A stretch of DNA of 64,000 nt from Chloracidobacterium sp. (GCA_016706275.1 JADJJY010000002.1:606001-670000); one strand, 5' to 3'. Numbered from the stretch's first letter, positions 1-9,078 are shown. The notes: generated from the sequence alone by a model not told the origin. Numbers and translations are program-made.

Positions 1-67
1 AATTAGCCCCTACCAAAACGATCATTGATAGAAGAGTAACTACCCCAATACGAGACAATCTCATCAT
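1..67 (-). CDS. N-terminus of an exported protein, cut by window edge
   Basis: Reading the minus strand from two adjacent ATG codons (67-65 and 64-62) gives 22 open codons to the window edge. The encoded start has a positively charged head (MMRLSR) followed by a hydrophobic run (IGVVTLLSMIVLVGA), the look of a signal peptide. A GGAG motif lies a few bases upstream of the first ATG, so initiation is believable. It follows the second exbD-type gene in the same orientation and is probably the next member of the TonB/ExbB/ExbD cluster. The product cannot be identified from 22 residues. Confidence 0.6.
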   Translation of the reverse strand, partial: MMRLSRIGVVTLLSMIVLVGAN

Positions 68-146
68 TTGACTCCATTCACGGCCAATAAAAGCAACCGG
101 GACGCTGACGTTGGTCACAACGCCCGGCTGATGCTTTCTGGCAAAA

Positions 147-623
147 TTATTCCGTTAGATCATCGATCTGCAGACCGATCGGTGACGCACCCGCGGCCTT
201 GGCCGCATCGATCACTTTCACCACGTCACCGTATCTTACAGATTTCGGCGACTTAAGAAAGATCGTCTTTTCTACCTCATTCGTACCCTCACGGAATACG
301 CCGTTGTTCTCTCTTTCCTTAAAGATCTCTTTCAGCTTGTTTGACAACTTTTCAGTGTCCGAAACATCGCCGAAATTCTCATTATTCAGAGTGATGCCCT
401 TGGTCTCTTTATTTATCGCAACCACGAGCGTCAACGGATTAGGCTTGACGTTTACATCCTGCTGGTCTTTCGGTTCCGCCGGAACCTTTGCCTCAAAACG
501 GCTCGGTTTGAGCGGCGTGATGACCATAAAGATGATGATCAGTACGAGCAGCACATCGATCAACGGTGTGACGTTAATAGTCGGTTTGGCATCACCACCT
601 ACACCGCCTGTAGACATTCCCAT
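147..623 (-). CDS. exbD: ExbD/TolR biopolymer transport protein (second copy)
   Basis: Inner-membrane partner of a TolQ/ExbB proton channel. The family uses proton motive force, through TonB or TolA, to energise outer-membrane transport. The 158-residue protein has the usual plan: a short cytoplasmic head with the INVTPLIDVLLVL motif, whose Asp in the single membrane helix is the proton-carrying residue of the family, then a periplasmic domain. The periplasmic part carries an extra charged stretch (about residues 85-115) compared with the neighbouring paralogue. The ATG at 623 is preceded by an AAGGA-type ribosome site. It is the last complete gene of a tonB-exbB-exbD-exbD series on the minus strand. 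A TolR role is equally possible, because the families are not separable by sequence alone. Confidence 0.9.
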   Translation of the reverse strand: MGMSTGGVGGDAKPTINVTPLIDVLLVLIIIFMVITPLKPSRFEAKVPAEPKDQQDVNVKPNPLTLVVAINKETKGITLNNENFGDVSDTEKLSNKLKEIFKERENNGVFREGTNEVEKTIFLKSPKSVRYGDVVKVIDAAKAAGASPIGLQIDDLTE

Positions 624-668
624 AGCTTTATCCTTCCTTGAATCTGCGAAACTTCCGCATCTTCAAAA

Positions 669-1112
669 CTATTTCGGCTGTTCGCCGCCCTTTCTCTTAT
701 CCGCAACAAGGCCCACCTTATCGATGTCCTGCTTGCGAATAGTTTCGATCGCCTGTACGACACGACCATAATCGACATCCACCCCGCTCTTGATATAGAC
801 GATACGTTTTTCGGGCGTTTTGCCCTCCATACGCTTTTTGATCACGTCACCAAGTGCGTCAAGCGGATACTGCTCTTTCCCGATATAAAAATTGCTGTTA
901 TCGGGAATAGCTACGATCACAGAAGTGTCTTTAGCGATGTCTGCGTCCTCATCTGGACTGGCCATATCTCTCGGCAAATTAACTGAAACACCTTGTTGAA
1001 GGAGCGGTGTGACGATCATGAAAATGATCAACAACACCAGCATCACGTCAACCATTGGGGTCACGTTAATATCCGAGTTATATTCGCTGGTACCACCTAC
1101 ACTTGCACCCAT
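669..1112 (-). CDS. exbD: ExbD/TolR biopolymer transport protein (first copy)
   Basis: Paralogue of the adjacent downstream gene: 147 residues, N-terminal INVTPMVDVMLVLL motif with the conserved membrane Asp, one transmembrane helix and a small periplasmic domain ending in a Lys/Gly-rich tail (RKGGEQPK). Together with the ExbB/TolQ-like protein upstream it should form the proton channel complex that drives TonB. Two ExbD paralogues in tandem are common in Acidobacteriota and Bacteroidota TonB clusters and may form heteromeric complexes (family knowledge). The intergenic distance of about 45 bases on each side suggests one transcript from the tonB gene onward. Confidence 0.9.
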   Translation of the reverse strand: MGASVGGTSEYNSDINVTPMVDVMLVLLIIFMIVTPLLQQGVSVNLPRDMASPDEDADIAKDTSVIVAIPDNSNFYIGKEQYPLDALGDVIKKRMEGKTPEKRIVYIKSGVDVDYGRVVQAIETIRKQDIDKVGLVADKRKGGEQPK

Positions 1113-1154
1113 AGCAGTATTCTCCTGAGTTGGTTAAAAGATCTTACGTAAAAA

Positions 1155-1865
1155 CTAGCCACGCAGATTCTTTGAACGCTGCTTGATAAAGTAGTCGACC
1201 AATTCCGATGCGGAGTTTTCCATTTCAACGCAAAAGCTCGTGACCTTGCTGGTGAAATAGTTAAACAACCACACGGCCGGAATAGCTACGAGGATACCAA
1301 AAGCAGTTGCTACGAGAGCTTCGGCGATAGCACCACCGACGGCGCCGATACCGGCTGACTCGTTGGTTTTCAGAGCCTGGAAAGCACCGATGATACCAAC
1401 AACCGTTCCAAACAGCCCGACGAACGGTGCTGTCGAACCGACTGTAGCCAAACCTGAAAGGCCGCGCTTGAGTTCAGCGGTCTTAACGGCGATAGCACGC
1501 TCGAGCGCACGCTTGGATGCTTCCATTTCGTCGGCCGAAATGTCCGAATTGCCCTGGTGAGCAGCAAATTCTTTCAAGCCCGACGAAACGACCATTGCAA
1601 GGTGCGAATCTTTGTGCTTGTCGCTGATATTGATGGCCTCATCGATATTGCTGTTCTTCAAAGCCTGAGCGACTTTCGGAGCATATGCACGAGACTGTGT
1701 TTTAGCCTTGTTGTACGTCAGCCAGCGTTCGATGCCGACAGCGATCATATAGACCGACTCGATCAGCAGGGTGATGATAACGCCCCAACCCGGAATGGTC
1801 AGGCTCTTAGCGATATCGTAGATACCAAATGAAACGCCGCCCTCGGCGAACATCAAAATTGTCAT
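1155..1865 (-). CDS. exbB: MotA/TolQ/ExbB proton channel family protein
   Basis: Proton-channel subunit partnering the two ExbD proteins. The reading frame is open to 1943, but the start chosen is the ATG at 1865: it has a strong GGAGGAA site just upstream and gives a 236-residue protein beginning MTILMFAEGG, whereas the 26 extra residues look non-coding. There is an N-terminal helix (about residues 20-40), then a cytoplasmic region, then two further helices with the family signature around GLSGLATVGSTAPFVGLFGT and a final helix with IAEALVATAFGILVAIPAVW. Length and topology are as expected for ExbB/TolQ. It lies between tonB and exbD and is probably co-transcribed with both. Confidence 0.93.
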   Translation of the reverse strand: MTILMFAEGGVSFGIYDIAKSLTIPGWGVIITLLIESVYMIAVGIERWLTYNKAKTQSRAYAPKVAQALKNSNIDEAINISDKHKDSHLAMVVSSGLKEFAAHQGNSDISADEMEASKRALERAIAVKTAELKRGLSGLATVGSTAPFVGLFGTVVGIIGAFQALKTNESAGIGAVGGAIAEALVATAFGILVAIPAVWLFNYFTSKVTSFCVEMENSASELVDYFIKQRSKNLRG

Positions 1866-1958
1866 GGTTTTTCCTCCAAAGAAATCAAAAATTAATGATT
1901 GCGATAAATTATTGCGGGAGCACCTTGTGCCGTGCTCCCGCAAATCCTTATGTTCCCT

Positions 1959-2765
1959 CTACGGAACGAAATTATAAGTAATGACGCCTGAAACCTTAAC
2001 GGCCTGTCCAGACAGCATCGTTGGGCTAAATCGTGCACCGCGTGCAGCTCCTTCAGCCGCAGCTCTTAGGAGCGGATGGCCGCTGACGGCATTTGCCGAT
2101 ATTACGCTCCCGGTTTCGCTAATCAGCACTTGGACACTGACGGCTCCGCCGGCACGAACTGCTTTTGCCGCTGCCGGATAAGCCGGCTTAGGCAAGCTGG
2201 TCGCTTTACCGTTAAGCACGCCACCAGAGACGGTCTTGGGCACTGGTTTCGGCGTAGCCTTTGGCGGAGGGGCATCCTCTTCGCCACCGCCCGTTGGGGC
2301 CGTTCCATTGCCACCAAGTCCGGTGGTGCCACCTGTCTCGACTGTTCGAGCCACCCCCGGGTCTACACGAGCACCGGTGTCTGAATCGCTAGTACCTAGT
2401 TTCGTAAGACGGTCGAGGCGCATTTCCTTGACCTGATTTCTTGTCACGCTCAACGTGTCGGGCGGCTTAATAGGCGTCTGCATCATGTTTTGGATCAGTT
2501 CTTTACGAACGTCCACATCAGGCTGCTTTTGCTCAGGCTGTTTCTCCGGCTTGGGTGGCGGTTCCTCATCCGGTACAGGTACCGGAGCGACCAGTGTGGT
2601 AAGTGACAGATCGTCACCGCCCATACCAAAATCCTTTGCAAACAAGCTGTATGTCCATGAAGATAACAATGCAACCACCGCGATGGATGCGACAACCAAC
2701 AAAAACTCACTTTTGCGCTTGTTCTCGGCCGAGTTATTTTTGGATTCTACTAATTGATCAAGCAT
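1959..2765 (-). CDS. tonB: TonB family energy transducer
   Basis: Links the ExbB/ExbD motor to outer-membrane receptors. The 268 residues show the classic plan: a short cytoplasmic start with one transmembrane helix (about residues 22-42), a proline-rich periplasmic spacer (PVPVPDEEPPPKPEKQPEQ, then a Gly/Pro/Lys-rich stretch), and a C-terminal TonB domain with the PAYPAAAKAVRAGGAVSVQV and GHPLLRAAAEGAARGARFSP signatures. The ribosome site GGGAGGAAG precedes the ATG. It is the first gene of the cluster, so regulation of the whole operon probably acts in the 386-base gap upstream. No dedicated TonB-dependent receptor is visible in the window. Confidence 0.93.
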   Translation of the reverse strand: MLDQLVESKNNSAENKRKSEFLLVVASIAVVALLSSWTYSLFAKDFGMGGDDLSLTTLVAPVPVPDEEPPPKPEKQPEQKQPDVDVRKELIQNMMQTPIKPPDTLSVTRNQVKEMRLDRLTKLGTSDSDTGARVDPGVARTVETGGTTGLGGNGTAPTGGGEEDAPPPKATPKPVPKTVSGGVLNGKATSLPKPAYPAAAKAVRAGGAVSVQVLISETGSVISANAVSGHPLLRAAAEGAARGARFSPTMLSGQAVKVSGVITYNFVP

Positions 2766-3151
2766 TTTACTTCCTCCCTATTTCCGGTGCCAGGATAGGT
2801 CAAGGGTTACGAAACCTTACTTTTATTCAGATGATACTCATACCCAACAAGTTGTTGTCACAATAACAAAATATGCGATCCCCAAACTTGCGATCTTAAA
2901 ATGTATTAACCTTTTACCTCTATTCATTTTAATGCAGAAACGCATTAATACTTACCGGTCTAAAACGGAAAGCTTTACGAGTTCGGCTCCCTATCCGAGC
3001 GAGTAGCTTTGGACAGAGCAGAAGCAAAACAGTTAAATTGACCAGCAACGAAGAGAAGTCTAAAAGTTTAACTTTCGAAAGTCAAGAATAATCGCCTTGA
3101 TTTCGAAGTGTTTTAACACTTTTTTCAAAAAAAGTTGGCAGCGTCGCAAGA
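2766..3151. other. Intergenic region upstream of the TonB cluster
   Basis: This 386-base gap separates the secF stop from the tonB start. Both genes lie on the minus strand, so it should hold the tonB promoter and the end of the secD-secF transcript. I see no convincing coding frame. It contains a 7-bp inverted repeat (TTAATGC and GCATTAA, 2929-2948) and a second hairpin (AAGTGTT/AACACTT at about 3105-3120) followed by T residues on the plus strand. The second one points the wrong way for a secF terminator. No clear sigma-70 pair was recognised. Confidence 0.5.
2929..2948. repeat. 7-bp inverted repeat upstream of tonB
   Basis: TTAATGC, a six-base spacer and GCATTAA form a perfect dyad in the AT-rich gap ahead of the TonB cluster. 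It could be an operator or a weak hairpin. No U-tract follows on either strand, so a terminator is unlikely. Confidence 0.35.
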
Positions 3152-4243
3152 CTATCTCGTGACGGGCCGACGCGTGACCGTACGACGTGACGACGACGCC
3201 AATTTTTCCCCGGTCGGCTGAGGCGTCACGTCTCTTACGCGCGAATCGCCAAGTTTGTTTTGCCACCAGATCGCTATCGGGCTGGCGATGGCTATTGTCG
3301 AGTAAGTTCCGGTGATCGCCCCAACAAAAAGCGCAAGCGAAAAGCTCCTCAAAACTTCCCCGCCAAACCACACAAGAGCAAGCACCGAAAGAAAAACAAG
3401 GCCATTGGTCACGATCGTTCGCGACATAGTCTGGTTTATCGACTGGTTGGTCATCTCATAGAGCGATCCGGTGCGGTTGAGGCTCAGGTTTTCACGAATA
3501 CGGTCGAAAATAACGATCGAGTCATTTACCGAGAATCCGACGAGCGTCAGCAGCGCAGCGATCACCGTCAGGTTGATCTCCCACTGAAACACCGAGAAGA
3601 AAGCTAAAACGATGAGAACATCGTGAAACACCGCGATAACGGCGCCCGCGGCGTATGTCCAGTCATATCTAAACGCAATGAAAAGCAGAATGCCGAGCAA
3701 TCCGAACAGCGTAGCAGTCACGGCTTGATTTCTGAGCTTAGAACCCGCTACAGCACCAACCGAGTCCGTTCCGACGATCTTGTACGCCGTGTCTGGGGCA
3801 GAATCAAGCGTTATCTCGCCCTCTGCTTCTTTACCAAAAGTATCGAGAGCTGACTTTACCGTCGCACGTCCTGCCTGGACCTGCTCCGCAAGTTTATTTG
3901 CATCGGGGGCCGTCTCAGGCTGTGAAGTTCCCTCGACGAGCGGGATCTTGATCAGCACTTCATCCGTTTTATCGGTCGAAGATTGGATCACCGGCTCGTT
4001 TATACCGACCGTTTTCAAAGCGTTTCGTATATCGTCATCCGCCGGACGTGCTCTGAATTTTGCGACAACGACGGTTCCGCCCTGAAAATCGACGCCGAGA
4101 TTAAATGCCTCGGTTCCGCCGGGCGTGTATTGACGTCCGATAGATGAAACGAGACCGGCAAGCATTATGAAAATCGAGACAGCAATAAACGCTTTGCGTT
4201 TGCCAAGCCAGTCGATTTGAATGTTCTGAAGAAAGTTAGACAT
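3152..4243 (-). CDS. secF: Protein translocase subunit SecF
   Basis: Partner of SecD in the SecDF complex, an RND-type membrane machine that uses proton motive force to help complete protein export through SecYEG. The 363-residue protein has an N-terminal helix, a periplasmic P1 domain with the family motif GVDFQGGT, and five C-terminal helices containing the diagnostic VNDSIVIFDRIREN segment. The C-terminal tail is basic (SSRRTVTRRPVTR). It lies 15 bases downstream of secD and is the end of the tgt-yajC-secD-secF block, an order conserved in many bacteria. Confidence 0.97.
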   Translation of the reverse strand: MSNFLQNIQIDWLGKRKAFIAVSIFIMLAGLVSSIGRQYTPGGTEAFNLGVDFQGGTVVVAKFRARPADDDIRNALKTVGINEPVIQSSTDKTDEVLIKIPLVEGTSQPETAPDANKLAEQVQAGRATVKSALDTFGKEAEGEITLDSAPDTAYKIVGTDSVGAVAGSKLRNQAVTATLFGLLGILLFIAFRYDWTYAAGAVIAVFHDVLIVLAFFSVFQWEINLTVIAALLTLVGFSVNDSIVIFDRIRENLSLNRTGSLYEMTNQSINQTMSRTIVTNGLVFLSVLALVWFGGEVLRSFSLALFVGAITGTYSTIAIASPIAIWWQNKLGDSRVRDVTPQPTGEKLASSSRRTVTRRPVTR

Positions 4244-4258
4244 TGTATTCGAATAAAA

Positions 4259-5962
4259 CTAGATACTGAGCTTTTCCATTTTTGGATTGCGGCTCAGGAT
4301 CCACATAAAAATTGTACGTGATACGAAAACTGCAGTGAAAAGGTTAATGAGCAATCCGAGGATCAGCGTCACAGCGAACCCTTTGATCGGACCTGAACCT
4401 GTAACATACAGAATCACCGACGAGATAATGGTCGTAATATGAGTGTCAATGATCGTGACAAAGGCTCGATCAAATCCCATACTTACTGCTTCTGAGACTG
4501 TAAATCCCGCCCGCATTTCCTCACGAATACGTTCAAAAATAAGCACGTTAGAATCGACAGCCATACCAATGCCGAGAATAAGGCCGGCAATGCCGGGCAG
4601 CGTCAGCGTCGATCCGAATACGATAAGCGCTGCTAGCGTCAGCAACATATTAAGCACGAGAGCGATCACAGCATTGACGCCCGAACCGCGATAATAGGCG
4701 AGCATGAACAGAATGACGAAAATAAGTCCGCCGATCGACGCGGCAACGCCAGAACGGATGGAATCGGCTCCGAGGCTCGGGCCGACGGTTCGCTCTTCCT
4801 GATACTCGATACCCGCAGGCAATGCTCCTGACTTTAATGTCAACGCAAGATCATCCGCCGTATTCTTGGTAAAACGTCCCGATATCTCACCCGAATCAAA
4901 GATCTGCGATTTGATGTAAGCGGCGGATTTGACCTCATCGTTAAGCACGACAGCCATATAATTGCCAATATTCTTACCTGTCCAATCCCCAAATTTCTGA
5001 GCACCGGCCGGTTTGAACGAAAAAGTAATTTGATAATCACTACCACCGCCCTTGCCCTGTATGGCTGCCGCTTCGCGAAGTTCGCTGCCGTCAACGACGG
5101 CCGGGCTTTCAACGACAACGTATTGTTTGGGCTTTTGATCAGGCGGTGTATTAGCGGCTGTCGCCGAGTCATCACGATCCGTATATAGCAAGACTTTTCG
5201 TGAATCAGATTCCTTGCCACCGATCGACTGCAACGCAGCCTCTTTTGACGGATAGATCTGCACCGGCGTCGGGTTTGGCGGGCTGACGATCTTCATCAAC
5301 TCAAGCCGCGATGTTTCACCGACAAGCGCCTTAACACGCTCCGGATTCTCAACGCCGGGCATTTGTAACAGGATCTGACCGGAATCTGCGGCACCCTGTC
5401 GTTGCAGCGTTGGTTCTTTAACACCAAATGCGTTGATACGGCTGTCGATGATCTTTAACGCCTGCTCGGTGGCCTGTTCTTTTAGACGCCCTTGGGCCTG
5501 TGCCGGCAATGACCAAATGATCGAATTGCCGGACGTCGATTCGGTCCAGTTAACAAAATCAACTTTCTTTTTGACGGCATCGATCACCGCTGCGGCTTTT
5601 GATGCGTCCGTCAGATTTATTTTGACCTGATAATTACCGCTCTCGGCGACGACTGACCCATCAGTTACGCCAAGCGGATTGCCCGCTTCGTCCTTAGCTT
5701 CTTTCGCGGCAAGCAAAGCGGCACTCTCGTTATTTTCGGCGAGGCGTTTGAGGTATTCCTCAGTTTTAACACGCATCACGAGGTGCGAACCACCCTTGAG
5801 GTCGAGGCCGAGGTTGATATTTTTGGCAAGGTTGTCCTTGACGCCCTGCAACGAAAAATCGCTAGCATTAGGTGCCCGCCTAGGCCCAAAGACCAAATAT
5901 ACTGCGACTAAGGTTATGACGATTATTATCGCCGTTCTTATCAATAAACCGGTATTCTTCAT
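4259..5962 (-). CDS. secD: Protein translocase subunit SecD
   Basis: Larger SecDF subunit, 567 residues. Visible features are an N-terminal membrane helix (about residues 7-25), the NLGLDLKGGSHLVM motif that opens the first periplasmic domain, a long periplasmic region with the LLQMPGVENPERV segment typical of SecD, and six C-terminal helices with the GMAVDSNVLIFERIREE signature. The periplasmic domain has a moderately expanded low-complexity stretch (around TAANTPPDQKPKQ) compared with E. coli, a common lineage difference. It is flanked by yajC upstream and secF downstream with small gaps, so one operon is likely. Confidence 0.97.
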   Translation of the reverse strand: MKNTGLLIRTAIIIVITLVAVYLVFGPRRAPNASDFSLQGVKDNLAKNINLGLDLKGGSHLVMRVKTEEYLKRLAENNESAALLAAKEAKDEAGNPLGVTDGSVVAESGNYQVKINLTDASKAAAVIDAVKKKVDFVNWTESTSGNSIIWSLPAQAQGRLKEQATEQALKIIDSRINAFGVKEPTLQRQGAADSGQILLQMPGVENPERVKALVGETSRLELMKIVSPPNPTPVQIYPSKEAALQSIGGKESDSRKVLLYTDRDDSATAANTPPDQKPKQYVVVESPAVVDGSELREAAAIQGKGGGSDYQITFSFKPAGAQKFGDWTGKNIGNYMAVVLNDEVKSAAYIKSQIFDSGEISGRFTKNTADDLALTLKSGALPAGIEYQEERTVGPSLGADSIRSGVAASIGGLIFVILFMLAYYRGSGVNAVIALVLNMLLTLAALIVFGSTLTLPGIAGLILGIGMAVDSNVLIFERIREEMRAGFTVSEAVSMGFDRAFVTIIDTHITTIISSVILYVTGSGPIKGFAVTLILGLLINLFTAVFVSRTIFMWILSRNPKMEKLSI

Positions 5963-5983
5963 TGCTGTCTTACTACTGTCTTT

Positions 5984-6298
5984 TTAAACGCCTGTCTCCG
6001 GCTTTTTGCCGACCACGGCACTCTTGCCTATCTCTAGGAACGATTTCTCGGCACTCTGGATAATGTAGCTCGTGTCTTTGACCTCTTTGATCTTGCCAAT
6101 GATGCCGCCATTGGTGACGACCTCATCATTGATCTTGAGCGAAGCGATCATTTCCTGGAGCTGCTGCTTTTGTTTTTTTTGCGGCAGGATAACCAGAAAA
6201 TAAAAAATGCCAAAGATAAAGGCGAACGGAAGTATCGTCCATAAGATGCTTCCACCGCTCGTTGCGGCTTCTTGAAATAGAAATAGATGTGTAATCAT
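5984..6298 (-). CDS. yajC: Preprotein translocase subunit YajC
   Basis: Small accessory protein of the SecDF-YajC complex. The 104-residue protein has one N-terminal transmembrane helix (about residues 18-39, WTILPFAFIFGIFYFLVIL) followed by the cytoplasmic signature PQKKQKQQLQEMIASLKIND and EVVTNGGIIGKI, both hallmarks of the family. It lies between tgt and secD, its conserved place in many genomes, and is co-directional with both. The next gene, secD, begins 21 bases beyond its stop. Confidence 0.96.
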   Translation of the reverse strand: MITHLFLFQEAATSGGSILWTILPFAFIFGIFYFLVILPQKKQKQQLQEMIASLKINDEVVTNGGIIGKIKEVKDTSYIIQSAEKSFLEIGKSAVVGKKPETGV

Positions 6299-6350
6299 TA
6301 CGAACCTCGGAAAGACAAAAGCAAGATAATATACATTTACCTTACCTTAA

Positions 6351-7547
6351 TCAAACGCCGCCAGTCGCGTTTGCCTTAAGTTTATCCAAAAATTCTTTGC
6401 GAAACGACTGAAAACCGCCCGCACGGATCGCTTCTCTCGTCCGCCGCATCGTTTCCATAAAGAAAGCGACGTTGTGGTGAGAGATCATGATCGACGCATT
6501 CATCTCGCCCGCCTGGTACAAATGACGCAAGTATCCGAGCGAATAACGGCGGCACACCGAGCAGCTGCAATCGGGGTCAAGTGGCCGGTCGTCGGTGGCA
6601 AATTTTGCATTACGGATATTCAGCTTACCTTGCGATGTAAACGCACTCCCCGTCCGGCCATTTCGCGTCGGGATCACGCAATCAAACATATCGACACCAG
6701 CGTTAACTGCTTCGATCAAATCTTCCGGCGTACCGACTCCCATTAGATATCTCGGAGCATCCTCGGGCATTTTGTGAGCGATAAAATCCAGCACCTCATA
6801 CATCACACTCTTTTCTTCGCCAACGCTCAAGCCTCCGATCGCGTAGCCATCGAATCCGATCTCGACAGTTCTCTCGAGGCTTTCTTTTCTGAGGTCAAGA
6901 TGTCCTGCTCCTTGAATTATGCCAAAAAGTGATTGCTTTCCGCTCAGGTCAGAACCACCGGTGTCAGCTGGTGGATCCTTAAAACCGCTATCCATCCCCT
7001 CAGCCTGCAATTGATCAAACCTGGCTTTAGACCTCGCCGCCCAGCGGACGGTCAGATCGAGGCTTGCCTTCGTCGCGTCGTATCCGGCGTCACCCGGCGG
7101 GCATTCGTCAAAGACCATTACGATCTCGCTTCCCAATGCCGCCTGAACCTCCATCGAAACCTCGGGCGAAAGGAACCGTTTGCTGCCGTCGAGATGCGAG
7201 CGAAACTCAACGCCCTCTTCTGTCAGCTTTCTCAGCTCTGTCAGCGAAAAGACTTGAAAGCCGCCGGAGTCTGTCAGAAACGAGCGGTTCCATGAAGTAA
7301 ATTTATGCAATCCGCCGAATTCGATGATCGTTTCGACGCCCGGACGCAGAAACAAATGATATGTATTTCCGAGTATGATGCGGGCGTCGATCTCGTCCTC
7401 AAGCCACTCGAACCGTATCCCCTTTAGCGCTCCTTGCGTACCGACGGGCATAAAAACAGGCGTCTCTATTACAGAGCGCCTGGTCGTAAGCGTGCCCGTC
7501 CGTGCGTTGCCGTCACGGGCGGTGACTGTCCAGTCGAGCGGTTTCAT
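6351..7547 (-). CDS. tgt: Queuine tRNA-ribosyltransferase (Tgt)
   Basis: Exchanges guanine-34 for preQ1 in tRNAs with GUN anticodons, a step in queuosine synthesis. Seen in the 398 residues: the substrate-pocket motif LTDSGGFQVFSL, the second catalytic-Asp region MFDCVIPTRNGRTG, and the C-terminal zinc site built from CSCSVC and a later His (ISHHN). The protein is about 20-30 residues longer than typical bacterial Tgt, because a Gly/Asp-rich insertion (around GMDSGFKDPPADTGGSD, residues ~185-205) precedes the LFGIIQGAGH segment. It leads into yajC-secD-secF and begins five bases after the upstream fusion gene ends, so it is probably in the same transcript. Confidence 0.96.
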   Translation of the reverse strand: MKPLDWTVTARDGNARTGTLTTRRSVIETPVFMPVGTQGALKGIRFEWLEDEIDARIILGNTYHLFLRPGVETIIEFGGLHKFTSWNRSFLTDSGGFQVFSLTELRKLTEEGVEFRSHLDGSKRFLSPEVSMEVQAALGSEIVMVFDECPPGDAGYDATKASLDLTVRWAARSKARFDQLQAEGMDSGFKDPPADTGGSDLSGKQSLFGIIQGAGHLDLRKESLERTVEIGFDGYAIGGLSVGEEKSVMYEVLDFIAHKMPEDAPRYLMGVGTPEDLIEAVNAGVDMFDCVIPTRNGRTGSAFTSQGKLNIRNAKFATDDRPLDPDCSCSVCRRYSLGYLRHLYQAGEMNASIMISHHNVAFFMETMRRTREAIRAGGFQSFRKEFLDKLKANATGGV

Positions 7548-7552
7548 CTTGT

Positions 7553-9028
7553 CTATTTACGTTTTCCGATCAGAGACCAGATGTCATCGGCGCCAATGGC
7601 AGTTTCGGAAATAAACTTTCCGTTCTCATCCACAAGGATCGCGGACGGTGTGCCAAACTGGCCAAACTTTTCACCGATCTCACGGTCCTCATCCACTATC
7701 ATCGGCGCTTTTAGGTTCAGTTTGAGATGTTCCTCTTTTTCACCGTCAGCGAAAATGACTAGGTTGGGTTCTGTCCCGTTTCGAGCCTTATCAAACTCCT
7801 TTATGTCATCCATCATCGCCTCACAATACTTACAGTTTGGACTCCAAAAAGCTACAAGCGTTGCTTTGCCCTTGAACTGCGACGAGTCAAAGCCGTTACC
7901 GTTGATATCTGTGACTGAGATCTCAGGAACATTTTCACCGATCCTGAGGGCAGAATGTCGATGCTCATTACTGCCAGTTAGATAAGTAAATTCACCGATC
8001 GCGCTCTCGTCGCTGATCTTTTCCATCAATTCACGAAGCCCGAGATCGCCAGCGCCGGTAAAGCTCGCAATTCGTCCCTTTGTGTCCATCAACACCGCCA
8101 TCGGCGTCCATTTTGCACGGAACAGTTCGGCGACCTCACGGTCTTTTTGCAGTAAGATAAGTTTTTCGCTGTCACCACCAAATTTTGCGCGATTGTCTTT
8201 TGCCGCGCGATTGCTAATAAAAACGAACTTGACCTTATCTGAAAGCGCCCGCTGCCACTCCTCAAATTGAGGAAGCAAGGCTCGGCACGGCGTGCATGTC
8301 GGGGCAACAAAAAAGAAAACAACAGGCTTATTGTCAGCCTTGATATCTTTTAGCGAAACTGTCTTACCATCGAGATCCGGCAGCTCAAAATCCGGAACGA
8401 GTGCCCCAAGCGGCAATCCTTCGCGCGGATGACCGATGTCTTCGCGTTCGACATCAGCGGCATCGCGCCCGATCAATTCCATCAATTCGATGCGGCGCAT
8501 TATCTGCTTTTGTTGTTCTGAAACATTCTTGAGGAACAGTACCGCCGCAAGAAGCAGCACGATAACGGCAAGACCGACCGCAGTAAACAAAATATCCTGA
8601 TCGGACTTAATAATGTCCAAACCCTGTCGGCCTCGGCCTTGTAATACAAGGATCACGGCGGGAACGAGCATCATTAAATTTCGAACGATACTGCTAACTC
8701 CGACTGGCTCGCTATGGATCTGCCCAAAGCAATGACAATCGGGTGCGTTACCCTTTGCCATCTGATAGAGCATTCCGGCGGTAAAAATAAGCAGCAAGGC
8801 GGATGCCCCGATGGCACCGAACCAAGAGCTTGGAACAAACAGCAGAGTTCCCGCAACGGCTAGCTCAAATACGGGCAGTAGAAATGCAACAGGACGTACA
8901 AGAGGCGCAGGTACACCAAAATCGGTGAACGCCTTTTTCGAACCCTCGGGGTCAAATATCTTGGCAATACCGGCGACGCCAAATAAACCGGCAAGTGCGA
9001 GCCTTAATAGTAAAAGAAAAATTTCCAT
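7553..9028 (-). CDS. MauE/DoxX-type membrane domain fused to two TlpA-like thioredoxin domains
   Basis: A 491-residue fusion. Residues 1-165 form four or five membrane helices with a PDCHCFGQ motif (98-103), as in the MauE family, which is thought to handle disulfides during methylamine dehydrogenase maturation. A linker with a further helix leads to a first thioredoxin-like domain (about 208-345, CTPC at 245-248, cis-Pro in WTPMAVL). A second one follows (about 360-491, CKYC at 399-402, cis-Pro in GTPSAIL). The likely role is passing electrons across the membrane to two extracytoplasmic thiol oxidoreductase sites; this is inferred from the domains. It ends five bases before tgt, so it probably shares that operon. 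No mau or cytochrome-maturation genes are nearby, so its client is unknown. Confidence 0.85.
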   Translation of the reverse strand: MEIFLLLLRLALAGLFGVAGIAKIFDPEGSKKAFTDFGVPAPLVRPVAFLLPVFELAVAGTLLFVPSSWFGAIGASALLLIFTAGMLYQMAKGNAPDCHCFGQIHSEPVGVSSIVRNLMMLVPAVILVLQGRGRQGLDIIKSDQDILFTAVGLAVIVLLLAAVLFLKNVSEQQKQIMRRIELMELIGRDAADVEREDIGHPREGLPLGALVPDFELPDLDGKTVSLKDIKADNKPVVFFFVAPTCTPCRALLPQFEEWQRALSDKVKFVFISNRAAKDNRAKFGGDSEKLILLQKDREVAELFRAKWTPMAVLMDTKGRIASFTGAGDLGLRELMEKISDESAIGEFTYLTGSNEHRHSALRIGENVPEISVTDINGNGFDSSQFKGKATLVAFWSPNCKYCEAMMDDIKEFDKARNGTEPNLVIFADGEKEEHLKLNLKAPMIVDEDREIGEKFGQFGTPSAILVDENGKFISETAIGADDIWSLIGKRK

Positions 9029-9078
9029 GACTTTTGATCGAAATCAAATTCTATCTAACCGGTGCGTCGCTTTTCAAT

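Noticed and set aside
1866..1943. Longer N-terminus for the ExbB/TolQ gene
   Set aside because: The upstream 26 residues are atypical and the strong GGAGGAA site lies before the internal ATG at 1865.
3104..3125. Hairpin AAGTGTT/AACACTT followed by T residues after secF
   Set aside because: The T-run is on the plus strand, but the gene that would need a terminator (secF) is on the minus strand and no plus-strand gene ends here.
3060..3371. 103-codon minus-strand frame overlapping the secF 3' end
   Set aside because: It lies in a different frame of secF with no ribosome site or recognisable domain, so it is a shadow of secF.
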